The translations under genes and the position numbers were made by a program. 64,000 nt of DNA. Origin: an uncultured delta proteobacterium. GTDB lineage: Bacteria > Desulfobacterota > Syntrophia > Syntrophales > UBA8958. The stretch is from assembly GCA_903885795.1 (NCBI GenBank), contig CAISJV010000089.1, forward strand, positions 21,032 to 85,031. Reading direction: 5' to 3'. Below the pieces are notes generated by a model. It was not told where the DNA came from, did not search any database, and worked only from the letters and a program-made list of their open reading frames with translations. Below are positions 53,784 to 62,003 of the stretch, in pieces (positions within the stretch are counted from its first letter, which is position 1; the number at the start of each line of letters is the position of its first letter).

Positions 53784-55600
53784 ATGGTGAATCCGAATCC
53801 CAGATGGAGGCGGAACACCGGTTCTGGTGTTCCGATCTGTCTGGCAATATCCAGTTTTATGGGACCGACGGGTGTATAATACCGGCATCCGATTCCAGCC
53901 CCTTGCGCCAGGTCTATTTCCCTGAAGCTGTTAAAGGCATTGCCGGCATCATAAAAAACGGCGGCGCCCCAGTTATTCCAGAGGGCACGCTCCACCTCGA
54001 CACTTCCAACGAGGGTGTTTTTCCCGCCCACGACGTTACCCTTGTCATCCTTTGCCCCGAGAGACTGATATCCATATCCCCGTACGCTGTTGTCGCCACC
54101 GGCAAAATACCGGATTGCAATGGGTAGATCCTTCGATCCCTCGTTCTGTAGGGTAGCGCCTGCATTGATTCTTGTCAGGAGAGAAAAACCTCCCCCCAGG
54201 GGATAAAGGCCACTCCCGGAGAGGGTACCTTGGATAAATCCTGTGTAAGAGCCGAGGTCCTGATGGGTTCCTCTGATTTCCGCCAAATATGAGAACCCTT
54301 TAGTCGGCCGAACGGGATGATCGTACTGGCGGTCGAAAACACGGAATCCAGGCATCAGGGAGAAAGTGTTGGTCATTTCATCACCGGCGTCGGAGTCTTC
54401 CCGCAATAGCTGGAGGAAAATAGCCCCGGACTTGTCAAAAAAGTAGGGACGGACATGCTGCAACTCCACGGAAAATTCCTTTGTTGTGTAGGTGTCGGTG
54501 TTTTCCCGTTTGAGATTGACTTTAAGACCCGAATACGTCCGAATATTGACTCCCGGTACTGTGTACCCCATAGCCACACCCTGAAGGACAGGACTGACAC
54601 TCAGCCCCGTATCCCACTGATGACCGGCATCGAAGACATTCTTGTCCCGGTAATTGACAGAAAACCGCGGGCCCGTGTCGGTACCGTAGCCGCCTCCGAT
54701 TTTAACCTGTTTTTCCGACGAAGGCGTCAGTTTTATCTCCACAGGGACGCGGTTCTGCAGAGCCTTCTCCTTGTCCGTCTCAATCCGTACATCGGAATAA
54801 CGGTCGGCAAGGGTAAGATTCCTCTGGGTCTGCCAGATCTTTTCGTATGAGAATACGTCCCCCTCCTTGAATGCCACATGCCGGTTAAGAAACCCCAGGG
54901 GATAACCGGGGGCTCCGGAAAAATTTATCTGTCCGAAGAAATATCGGGGGCCAGTCACATATACGAGATCAATATCCGCCGAGGATTGACTGACCTGCAC
55001 CTGAATATCGTGGCGGGAGAAGCGGCCGTTCAGGTAGCCCATGCCGATGCTGAGATCCTGAATCTCTTTTTTCGCATCTTCGTAGATATCATGGCGCAGG
55101 ATGTCTCCCTTTTTAAGGGGATATTTTTCGATGGCATTCCGAAAAGCCGCCTCCCCCCCCCCGGGACCTTCGATGCGGACAGTTACAGTCCTAATCCGCA
55201 CCGGTTCCCCCGCCTCAACCATAACGATCACGCGGAAGATCCCTTCCGGTGTCATTTCCCGCGATATTTTGGCTGCGGCCTTGTAGTAACCGAGGGACTC
55301 GAGAGCCTCCTGTACCTTCCCCGGTATTTGCTCCTGGAAATGATCAAGCCATAAGACATCAACCTTGCCATCCTTGACCAGTCCGGACGGAAAGGCCAGA
55401 GCTGCCCTGACGTTTTTCAGCACCTCACCTTCGACACCCACAACTTCCAGCTCAACGGATTCCCCGGCAAGGGCGAAAGGTGCCATCAGACTGAACAGGC
55501 AGCAGGCAACAGCTAATAGGCAGAAGGTAATAGGTAATAAGCAACAGGCAATACCATCTCTATTGGCCGTGATCACCGCGAAAGCTCTCAATCTTTTCAC
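53780..55600 (-). CDS. tamA: BamA/TamA-family outer-membrane protein
   Basis: After a signal peptide come three POTRA domains (about 50-250), then an Omp85 beta-barrel. The lid-loop motif is in FAGGDNSVRGYGYQSLG, and the chain ends in a Phe-containing strand (HLGFGFTI) suited to outer-membrane insertion. At 606 residues and coupled to tamB, it is TamA rather than BamA. The start is GTG 55600 with GGAG 5 nt upstream. The h-region of the signal peptide is encoded by a degenerate 7-nt repeat. Confidence 0.92.
   Translation of the reverse strand: MKRLRAFAVITANRDGIACCLLPITFCLLAVACCLFSLMAPFALAGESVELEVVGVEGEVLKNVRAALAFPSGLVKDGKVDVLWLDHFQEQIPGKVQEALESLGYYKAAAKISREMTPEGIFRVIVMVEAGEPVRIRTVTVRIEGPGGGEAAFRNAIEKYPLKKGDILRHDIYEDAKKEIQDLSIGMGYLNGRFSRHDIQVQVSQSSADIDLVYVTGPRYFFGQINFSGAPGYPLGFLNRHVAFKEGDVFSYEKIWQTQRNLTLADRYSDVRIETDKEKALQNRVPVEIKLTPSSEKQVKIGGGYGTDTGPRFSVNYRDKNVFDAGHQWDTGLSVSPVLQGVAMGYTVPGVNIRTYSGLKVNLKRENTDTYTTKEFSVELQHVRPYFFDKSGAIFLQLLREDSDAGDEMTNTFSLMPGFRVFDRQYDHPVRPTKGFSYLAEIRGTHQDLGSYTGFIQGTLSGSGLYPLGGGFSLLTRINAGATLQNEGSKDLPIAIRYFAGGDNSVRGYGYQSLGAKDDKGNVVGGKNTLVGSVEVERALWNNWGAAVFYDAGNAFNSFREIDLAQGAGIGCRYYTPVGPIKLDIARQIGTPEPVFRLHLGFGFTI
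55494..55549 (-). repeat. Degenerate heptamer repeat within the tamA signal sequence
   Basis: Eight tandem 7-nt units run here. On the minus strand the consensus is close to TTGCCTG, with variants such as TTACCTA and CTGCCTA. Because 7 is not a multiple of 3, three frames are read in turn, giving a Leu/Cys/Ala/Ile-rich run (LLPITFCLLAVACCLF). This forms much of the hydrophobic core. Confidence 0.8.
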
Positions 55601-55710
55601 AGAATCTCCATGAAGGCAACATGCAGGGCTCGTAGCATACCTGGTGGCAGGGTGAATACCATGCGCCTAACCGATGATTAATATTATACTTGGGCTTGTT
55701 TGTAAAGATC

Positions 55711-56463
55711 CTATTCGTGTTCAGCCTTCCGTAAATCCTTTCTCGTATCCCGACTCAGGTCCGCAGTGAGGTAATCGAGGGTCACCGGCAGGGATACTTC
55801 CAGGAGCGGAATATGTTGCAAGCCAATCCGGGCAGACTGTACGGCGCAGGAGAGAAGATGACCTCCCTGGCGGCGGTCGTCGCTGATAAAATGGAGATGG
55901 TACCCCGGGGCATTAAGAGAAGGCATGAACGGGGGCGTGTAAAAACCGGACAAGGTACCGGCGATGTCATAAAAATCAAAAACCACCTGATCCTTCGTCG
56001 CTTCGACAAGGGGACGATAATTTTCCTGTTTCGGCACGGATCGGGTCCGGACATGGGAAAAGCGGCCATCGATTCTGATCGCGTAAAGCATATTCGACGA
56101 GGGAATAAGTCGCTCCAGCAGGGAATTGAAAGCTTCATAGGAAAGGGAGGAAGTCTGTCCCTTTGACATCATAGGTGCCTCGTTGATCTCATCGAATGTT
56201 TCGGGCTGATAAAACGTCACACAGGCAAAAGGTGTAAGTAGGTCATCGGCAACAGCGCACACTGTTCCATCTGCAGCAACCTGATAAACGACGCCGTCCA
56301 GGATGACCATTTCACCGTCCAGATCGTTGAAGGTTCCCAGGCCGAAGTCGCCATGGGTCCTGACCTCACCGATCGTAATGTTCTGCTCGTAATAACCCTC
56401 CACCAGGACATTGATGGGAGTGGAAATATAGACGCTGTTGGGGCGTAGATTCTTTTCTGACAT
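55711..56463 (-). CDS. budA: Alpha-acetolactate decarboxylase
   Basis: BudA/AlsD family, about 250 residues from ATG 56463. VYISTPINVLVEGYY, THGDFGLGTFNDLDGEM and YHLHFISDDRRQGGHLLSC hold the conserved zinc His residues and the Glu/Arg pair. It converts acetolactate to (R)-acetoin. The frame extends to 56895, but that part overlaps the divergent corA gene and does not fit the family. The Shine-Dalgarno is weak. No acetolactate synthase is adjacent. Confidence 0.92.
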   Translation of the reverse strand: MSEKNLRPNSVYISTPINVLVEGYYEQNITIGEVRTHGDFGLGTFNDLDGEMVILDGVVYQVAADGTVCAVADDLLTPFACVTFYQPETFDEINEAPMMSKGQTSSLSYEAFNSLLERLIPSSNMLYAIRIDGRFSHVRTRSVPKQENYRPLVEATKDQVVFDFYDIAGTLSGFYTPPFMPSLNAPGYHLHFISDDRRQGGHLLSCAVQSARIGLQHIPLLEVSLPVTLDYLTADLSRDTRKDLRKAEHE

Positions 56464-56577
56464 TAGTTCATCCCATACTCTCTGATCCGGCTGTTCTCTT
56501 TTTTTGTTGTTGCCGTGGATTGAGACACGAAGCTTGCACCTTGTCAATACAAAGATCGGCAAATAGCTTTTTTTCCA

Positions 56578-56606
56578 TTGACTTCCCAGGCAATGATGAC
56601 TAAATC
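56578..56606 (+). promoter_or_regulatory. Possible corA promoter
   Basis: TTGACT (56578-56583) and TAAATC (56601-56606) are 17 nt apart, 29 nt before corA. The -10 match is weak. Confidence 0.35.
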
Positions 56607-56634
56607 TTGACCAATTGATGGGAAAGGTTACGCC

Positions 56635-57705
56635 ATGCAGAAAAATTACCGGACACGAATAGCGAAGACCGGTCTCCCCCCCGGGTCTCTGGTCCACGTA
56701 GGGGAAAGGCATACCGAGCAGCCGCTGCTCTCCCTCATGGTTTACAACGAACAGGTGGTCAAGGAAAAGACACTGACAGTCATCGAGGAATGTCGCGGCT
56801 TTCAGGAGCAGGAGGAGGCGGTGACTTGGATCCACGTCGAGGGACTTCATGATATCGGCCTCATGGAACAATTGGGAGCCCTTTATCATCTCCACCCCCT
56901 GACCCTCGAAGACATCCTTTATACCGACCAGCGCCCCAAAATGGAGGACTTCGGCAACTACATTTATATCGTCCTGAAGGACTTTTCCTTACCACCGGAA
57001 GCGGGAGGACCGCTTCTGCCGGAACAGATCAGCATTGTCTTCGGTCCCCATTTCCTCATCTCCTTCCAGGAAAAGCAAAGCCCCCTCATGGAACCAATCC
57101 GGGAAAGAATCCGCGCTGCCCGGGGCAGGATCAGAAAAGCCGGAGCCGATTATCTTGCCTACACCATCATCGACGCCATTATTGATCAATATTTCATCCT
57201 CCTCGAAAAGTTGGGAGAAAATATCGAATCCATGGAAGACCAGTTGGTAACCCGCCCGGGGCGAGACACCCTGCTTGCCATCCAGAACATCAAACGGGAA
57301 ATGATTTATTTAAGAAGGTCCGTCTGGCCACTGCGAGAAGCGGTCAGCTCCCTCCAGCGAACCGATTCGCCCCTCATGGACGCTGCAACCGATTTATATT
57401 TGAAGGACGTCTATGATCATACCATACAGATTATCGATACCGTAGAAACTTACCGTGATATGCTTTCCGGCATGCTGGACATCTATCTGTCTTCGGTGAG
57501 CAACCGGCTCAATGAGGTGATGAAGGTGCTGACCATTATCGCCACAATCTTCATGCCCCTGACTTTTCTGGCCGGGGTTTACGGCATGAATTTCAAGTAT
57601 ATGCCCGAGCTGGAATGGCATTGGGGATATTTCATGGTGTGGGGAATCATGATTTCCGTCGCCCTCTCCATGCTCCACTATTTTAGAAGAAAAAACTGGT
57701 TGTGA
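56635..57705 (+). CDS. corA: CorA magnesium/cobalt channel
   Basis: The 356-residue protein has a large cytoplasmic funnel domain with long helices (about 165-290), then two C-terminal membrane helices (about 293-313 and 328-347) with the pore motif YGMNF between them. It lets Mg2+ (or Co2+, Ni2+) in. It has its own weak promoter and is followed by an inverted-repeat element. Confidence 0.95.
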   Translation: MQKNYRTRIAKTGLPPGSLVHVGERHTEQPLLSLMVYNEQVVKEKTLTVIEECRGFQEQEEAVTWIHVEGLHDIGLMEQLGALYHLHPLTLEDILYTDQRPKMEDFGNYIYIVLKDFSLPPEAGGPLLPEQISIVFGPHFLISFQEKQSPLMEPIRERIRAARGRIRKAGADYLAYTIIDAIIDQYFILLEKLGENIESMEDQLVTRPGRDTLLAIQNIKREMIYLRRSVWPLREAVSSLQRTDSPLMDAATDLYLKDVYDHTIQIIDTVETYRDMLSGMLDIYLSSVSNRLNEVMKVLTIIATIFMPLTFLAGVYGMNFKYMPELEWHWGYFMVWGIMISVALSMLHYFRRKNWL

Positions 57706-57776
57706 AAGAAGCGATTTTCCTCTATGTATTCACAAGTTGACGAACCGGTAAAAAAGAGGAATATTTGATCACAAAA

Positions 57777-57901
57777 GACGGCTTCGTAAAAAGATCCGCA
57801 GGCAAGGTACCAAAATCATAAGTAATGAGGCGTACTTGGCGTGCGCCGCAATGACGAAGGATGCAGCGCAACGCAGCATCCGGACTTTTTACGAAGCTGT
57901 C
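57777..57901. repeat. 125-bp intergenic inverted-repeat element
   Basis: GACGGCTTCGTAAAAAG (57777-57793) and its near-complement CTTTTTACGAAGCTGTC (57885-57901) match at 16 of 17 positions. The interior has no gene. No clear target duplication is visible. The left reading frame of the next gene could be drawn into it, but a strong Shine-Dalgarno places the true start beyond it. Confidence 0.6.
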
Positions 57902-57927
57902 GTAAATTGAAATTCAAGGAGGTTGGA

Positions 57928-58407
57928 ATGAGCGCTTTCAGAGGCAGTGACATTGTGGAAATTGCCGTGCGTATCGAGGAGAACGGGGAACATTTTTACC
58001 GCTATGCGATGCAGTTGGCCACAGACGAGGATGCAAAAAAGATATTCAGCAATCTTGCGGACGCAGAGCTTCAACACAAAAAAACCTTCGCCAGGATCTT
58101 TGCCGCCATGGACAAGGACAATCCCCCGGAGACCTACGATGGGGAATATGCAGCATACCTGCACGACTACGTGGACAACAAGATCATCTTCAAGAAGGGT
58201 ATGCTGGAAGTGGAACTGGCCAAGGTAAAAGACACCCTGGCGGCAATTGATTTCGCCATCCAGCGGGAGCTTGATTCCATCCTCTATTACCATGAAATAA
58301 AACGCTTTGTTCAGGCAAATGAACATGCCGTCATTGACGGCGTGATTGAAGAAGAAAGAAAGCATTTCAAGGGATTGTCCAATCTGAGAACCCGTTACGC
58401 AAAATAG
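57928..58407 (+). CDS. Ferritin-like/rubrerythrin-family diiron protein
   Basis: The 159-residue four-helix bundle has Glu/His pairs suited to a diiron site: EENGEHFYRYA, DAELQHKKTF, and later ELDSILYYHEIKRF and VIEEERKHF. No rubredoxin-type CxxC is present, so it is the short erythrin type. These proteins handle peroxide or iron in anaerobes. AAGGAGG precedes ATG 57928. It lies 5 nt before the aminotransferase gene. Confidence 0.83.
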   Translation: MSAFRGSDIVEIAVRIEENGEHFYRYAMQLATDEDAKKIFSNLADAELQHKKTFARIFAAMDKDNPPETYDGEYAAYLHDYVDNKIIFKKGMLEVELAKVKDTLAAIDFAIQRELDSILYYHEIKRFVQANEHAVIDGVIEEERKHFKGLSNLRTRYAK

Positions 58408-58412
58408 GCAGC

Positions 58413-59753
58413 ATGAAGAGAGAACCGAATCAGGATCACGTTTTTTACCGGAATCTTAATCGTTTCTATCCGTCCATTCAGCGCGGAGCGGGTGTCTATC
58501 TCTATGACTCGGAAGGAAAGGCTTATCTGGATGGTTCGGGCGGGGCGGTAGTCGCCGCTCTCGGGCACGGCCTCCGGGAGATTGAAGAGGCCATGCTTGT
58601 GCAGTTAGGCAAAGTGGCCTTTTCCCACGGCTCCCAGTTCACCTCCCCGGCCGCCGTCGAACTTGCCAGGAGGCTCATCGAAATGGCCCCGGCCGGTATG
58701 AATCGGGTTTATTTCCTCTCCGGGGGTTCGGAAGCGGTGGAAACGGCCGTCAAGATGGCCCGCCAGTATCAGGTGGACCGGGGCAAGCATTCGAAATTCA
58801 AGGTTATATCCCGCTGGACGAGCTATCACGGCAATACTCTGGGGGCTCTGGCTTTAAGCGGACATACGGGGCGACGGCGCTACTACCAACCCCTGATCCA
58901 GCATACGCCTCATATCGTTCCGGCTTACTGTTATCGGTGTCCCTTTGACCGGAAACAGGAAAGCTGCCACCTCGAATGTGCCGAAGACCTGGAAAAGACG
59001 ATCCTTTACGAGGGTCCCGACTCCGTATCCGCCTTTATGGCCGAACCGGTCGTGGGGGCCACCGCCGGGGCTCTTGTTCCCAGGGAAGGCTATTTTCAGA
59101 AAATCCGGGAAATCTGTGACCGCTATGACGTTATATTGATAGTAGATGAAGTCATGACGGGCATCGGCCGGACCGGCCGGAACTTCGCCATAGAACACTG
59201 GGGTGTTGCGCCCGACATGATTGTATGCGCCAAGGGCCTCGGGGCGGGATATTATCCTGTTTTTGCAGTCATTACCACCGAGGGCGTCCATGAGGTGATC
59301 AAAAAGAGAAACGGAAACTTCGTCCACGGCCATACCTACAGCCAGAATCCCCTGGCCTGCGCCACGGGGATCGCCGTGCTTGATTACATCGACCGTCATG
59401 ATCTGGTCGCCCGGTCCGCAAAGATGGGGGCATATCTACTTGAAAAGCTAAAAATTCTATATCGACACACCGTTGTCGGTGACGTCAGAGGTCTTGGACT
59501 TTTTGCCGGCGTGGAATTCGTGCGCAGTCGGGAAAAGAAGGAAACCTTCGATCCCGCTCTGAAGATCAACGCCCTCATAAGCAACCTAGCCTTTGACAAG
59601 GGGCTGATAGTCTATCCGGGCGGGGGAGGCGCCGACGGCATTCGGGGCGATCACGTCTTGCTCGCCCCTCCCTTTATCATCACGGAAGAACAGATCGATC
59701 AACTTGTGGCCATTCTTGATGAGGCCATCGCGGAGACGGAACGTACCCTTTAA
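58413..59753 (+). CDS. Class III PLP-dependent aminotransferase
   Basis: Fold-type I, subgroup II enzyme of 446 residues. SGGSEAVETAVKMAR binds PLP phosphate, SYHGNTLGALALSG follows, LIVDEVMTGIGRTG has the PLP Asp, and the Schiff-base Lys is in IVCAKGLGAGYYP. Members use omega- or beta-amino acids, diamines or aminoketones. The beta-keto-acid cleavage enzyme 16 nt downstream suggests a beta- or gamma-amino acid as donor; this is inference. Confidence 0.9.
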   Translation: MKREPNQDHVFYRNLNRFYPSIQRGAGVYLYDSEGKAYLDGSGGAVVAALGHGLREIEEAMLVQLGKVAFSHGSQFTSPAAVELARRLIEMAPAGMNRVYFLSGGSEAVETAVKMARQYQVDRGKHSKFKVISRWTSYHGNTLGALALSGHTGRRRYYQPLIQHTPHIVPAYCYRCPFDRKQESCHLECAEDLEKTILYEGPDSVSAFMAEPVVGATAGALVPREGYFQKIREICDRYDVILIVDEVMTGIGRTGRNFAIEHWGVAPDMIVCAKGLGAGYYPVFAVITTEGVHEVIKKRNGNFVHGHTYSQNPLACATGIAVLDYIDRHDLVARSAKMGAYLLEKLKILYRHTVVGDVRGLGLFAGVEFVRSREKKETFDPALKINALISNLAFDKGLIVYPGGGGADGIRGDHVLLAPPFIITEEQIDQLVAILDEAIAETERTL

Positions 59754-59769
59754 TAGATTCAAATAAAAA

Positions 59770-60594
59770 ATGGATAAAGTTATCATTACCGCCGCCATTA
59801 CCGGTAGCCGCATGATGCGGGATGTTGCCCCCTATATCCCCATCACCCCGGAAGAGATTGCCCAATCGGCTCTTGAAGCCTGGCAGGCAGGGGCGGCGGT
59901 GGTTCATCTCCACGTCCGGGACCCAGAAACGGGTCTGGGCAGCCAGGATGTCGAGCTTTTTCGACAGGTTGTCGAACCGATCCGGGAGAAAACGGATCTT
60001 ATTCTCAGCCTCACGACCAGCGGCATTCCGGGACGAAATCTCCCTATTGAAGAACGTCTTTCCCCCCTCTCTCTCAAACCGGAGTTGGCATCTTTCGACG
60101 CCGGTTCCATCAACCTCGGGGGAAACGTCTTTATCAACACACCCGATTTTCTAGATCAGGCCGCCGCGATGATGCAAGCCGCCTGTGTTAAACCGGAAAT
60201 CGAGATCTTCGATCTGGGCATGATGATGACCACCCTCCGGATGCGCCAGGAGGGAAAACTCGCCGATCCCCTTTACTTTCAGTTTGTCCTGGGAACCCCT
60301 TGGGGCGCCCCGGCCACGCCCAAGGGGTTTCTGCATATTTATGAATACCTCCCCCCGGAAGCCACCTGGTCCAACATCGGAATCGGGACAGGACAGTTGC
60401 CCATGGCCATGATGGCCTTGATTATGGGCGGCCATATCCGGGTGGGGATGGAAGACAATATTTACTTGCGCCGGGGAGTGCTGGCAAAAACAAACGCCGA
60501 GCTGGTGGAGAGGGTGGTTAGAATTGTCCGGGAATACGGCAGAGATGTCGCCTCGCCTGCAGAAGCCAGAAACATTCTAAAATTACCTGCCTGA
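59770..60594 (+). CDS. Beta-keto acid cleavage enzyme (BKACE, DUF849/Kce family)
   Basis: The TIM barrel of 274 residues has the zinc motif VHLHVRDP and the catalytic GMEDNIY near the end, with SLTTSGIPGRNLPIEERL for substrate binding. The family cleaves a beta-keto acid with acetyl-CoA to give acetoacetate and a new acyl-CoA; Kce in lysine fermentation is the best-known member. Substrate class is not set here. It follows the aminotransferase in one transcript. Confidence 0.9.
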   Translation: MDKVIITAAITGSRMMRDVAPYIPITPEEIAQSALEAWQAGAAVVHLHVRDPETGLGSQDVELFRQVVEPIREKTDLILSLTTSGIPGRNLPIEERLSPLSLKPELASFDAGSINLGGNVFINTPDFLDQAAAMMQAACVKPEIEIFDLGMMMTTLRMRQEGKLADPLYFQFVLGTPWGAPATPKGFLHIYEYLPPEATWSNIGIGTGQLPMAMMALIMGGHIRVGMEDNIYLRRGVLAKTNAELVERVVRIVREYGRDVASPAEARNILKLPA

Positions 60595-60615
60595 AGGGGA
60601 AATTTCCATTAATGA

Positions 60616-61983
60616 TTAATGGGTCTTAAGTCCGTATTTTTTCAGCTTGTAACGGAGCATCCGCTCGCTGATGCCTAGGATTTCCGCCGCCTTCGTCTGA
60701 TGATCCCCCGCCTTTTCCATGGCTTCGATGATCATCTTGCGTTCCATCTCCTCCATTGATCCCCGCAACAGCCCCTCGGCCCTTTTGCCGTCTTCTGAAG
60801 ATGAAAGGGACTCTTCCAGGAAGGGCAGATCCTCTACAGAGATGATCTCTTCCCTGCCAATGACAATAGCCCGCTCCAGAATGTTCTCCAGTTCCCGTAC
60901 ATTCCCCGGATAATCATACTTCATGAGCAGATCTCTGGCCTCACTGCTGATTCCATTGATGATCTTGCCATTTTCCTGCGCATATTTCAGCAAAAAATGA
61001 TCGATCAGCGGCGGAATGTCTTCCTTACGATCCCGGAGCGGCGGTATGGCCATGGTCACTACATTGAGCCGGTAGAAAAGATCCTCCCGAAAAGCTCCTT
61101 CTTTAACCCGGACCTCCAGATCCCGGTTGGTGGCGCTGATAATCCGCACATCGGAATGAAGGGTCTGATTACCCCCCAGGCGCTGGAATTCCCGTTCCTG
61201 GAGAAATCTCAGGAGCTTGACCTGGACCGTGGACGAAAGTTCTCCGATCTCATCGAGGAAAAGGGTGCCTCCGTCCGCCTCTTCGAAACGGCCGATCCTC
61301 CGGGCGGCAGCCCCGGTGAATGACCCCTTTTCGTGGCCAAATAATTCGCTTTCCAGAAGATTCTCATGAAGGGCGCCGCAGTTTACGGCCAGCATGGGTC
61401 TGGTGGAACGGGGGCTCAGGTGATGAATAAGCCGGGCGATGAGTTCCTTGCCGGTCCCACTCTCTCCCAGAATGAGAATGGTAGCCCTGCTTGACGCCAC
61501 CCGACCGGCCATATTTATCAGGGTATCCATCTTCTGACTCCGGTAAATAATCTGGTCAGTCGTAACTCCCTTCTCCCGGAGTTCATGTTTCAGAATCTCG
61601 TTCTCCTTGATCAGTGTCCGGCGTTCGGCTACCCGATCAACGAGGAGCAGGAGCTCCTCAAATTCAACGGGCTTGGTGATGTAATCAATGGCCCCGGCCT
61701 TCATGGCCTCCACGGCCGTCTCGATGGTCCCATAGGCGGTAATAATGACGACATCGATTTCCGGATTGATCTGCTTGATTGCCATGAGGACCTGCATCCC
61801 GTCCATGCCCGGCATCTTGTAATCGAGAAGAACGAGGTCAAAATGGGCGCCCCGGACTTGGGCGACCCCCTTTTCTCCATTATCCGCTTCCTTGACAGCA
61901 TGTCCCTCCTGAATCAGGAAATCTCTCAGCATTTCTCGCTGAGACTGCCCATCTTCAACAATCAGGATATTCAATGATCTCAT
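60616..61983 (-). CDS. Sigma-54-dependent NtrC-family response regulator
   Basis: The REC domain has Asp54 (LVLLDYKMPGMDG). The AAA+ domain has Walker A GESGTGKE, the sigma-54 loop GSFTGA and GGTLFLDEIGEL. A Fis-type helix-turn-helix ends the chain (TKAAEILGISERMLRYKLKKYGL). It activates sigma-54 promoters when phosphorylated. ATG 61983 with GGGAG 5 nt upstream is preferred to GTG 61989. It lies 20 nt after its kinase. Confidence 0.95.
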   Translation of the reverse strand: MRSLNILIVEDGQSQREMLRDFLIQEGHAVKEADNGEKGVAQVRGAHFDLVLLDYKMPGMDGMQVLMAIKQINPEIDVVIITAYGTIETAVEAMKAGAIDYITKPVEFEELLLLVDRVAERRTLIKENEILKHELREKGVTTDQIIYRSQKMDTLINMAGRVASSRATILILGESGTGKELIARLIHHLSPRSTRPMLAVNCGALHENLLESELFGHEKGSFTGAAARRIGRFEEADGGTLFLDEIGELSSTVQVKLLRFLQEREFQRLGGNQTLHSDVRIISATNRDLEVRVKEGAFREDLFYRLNVVTMAIPPLRDRKEDIPPLIDHFLLKYAQENGKIINGISSEARDLLMKYDYPGNVRELENILERAIVIGREEIISVEDLPFLEESLSSSEDGKRAEGLLRGSMEEMERKMIIEAMEKAGDHQTKAAEILGISERMLRYKLKKYGLKTH

Positions 61984-62003
61984 ATCCACTCCCTCAGAAA
62001 CCG

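Noticed and set aside
55494..55549. Heptamer array considered as a CRISPR array or VNTR control region
   Set aside because: Units are 7 nt without spacers, and they are translated as part of the tamA signal peptide.
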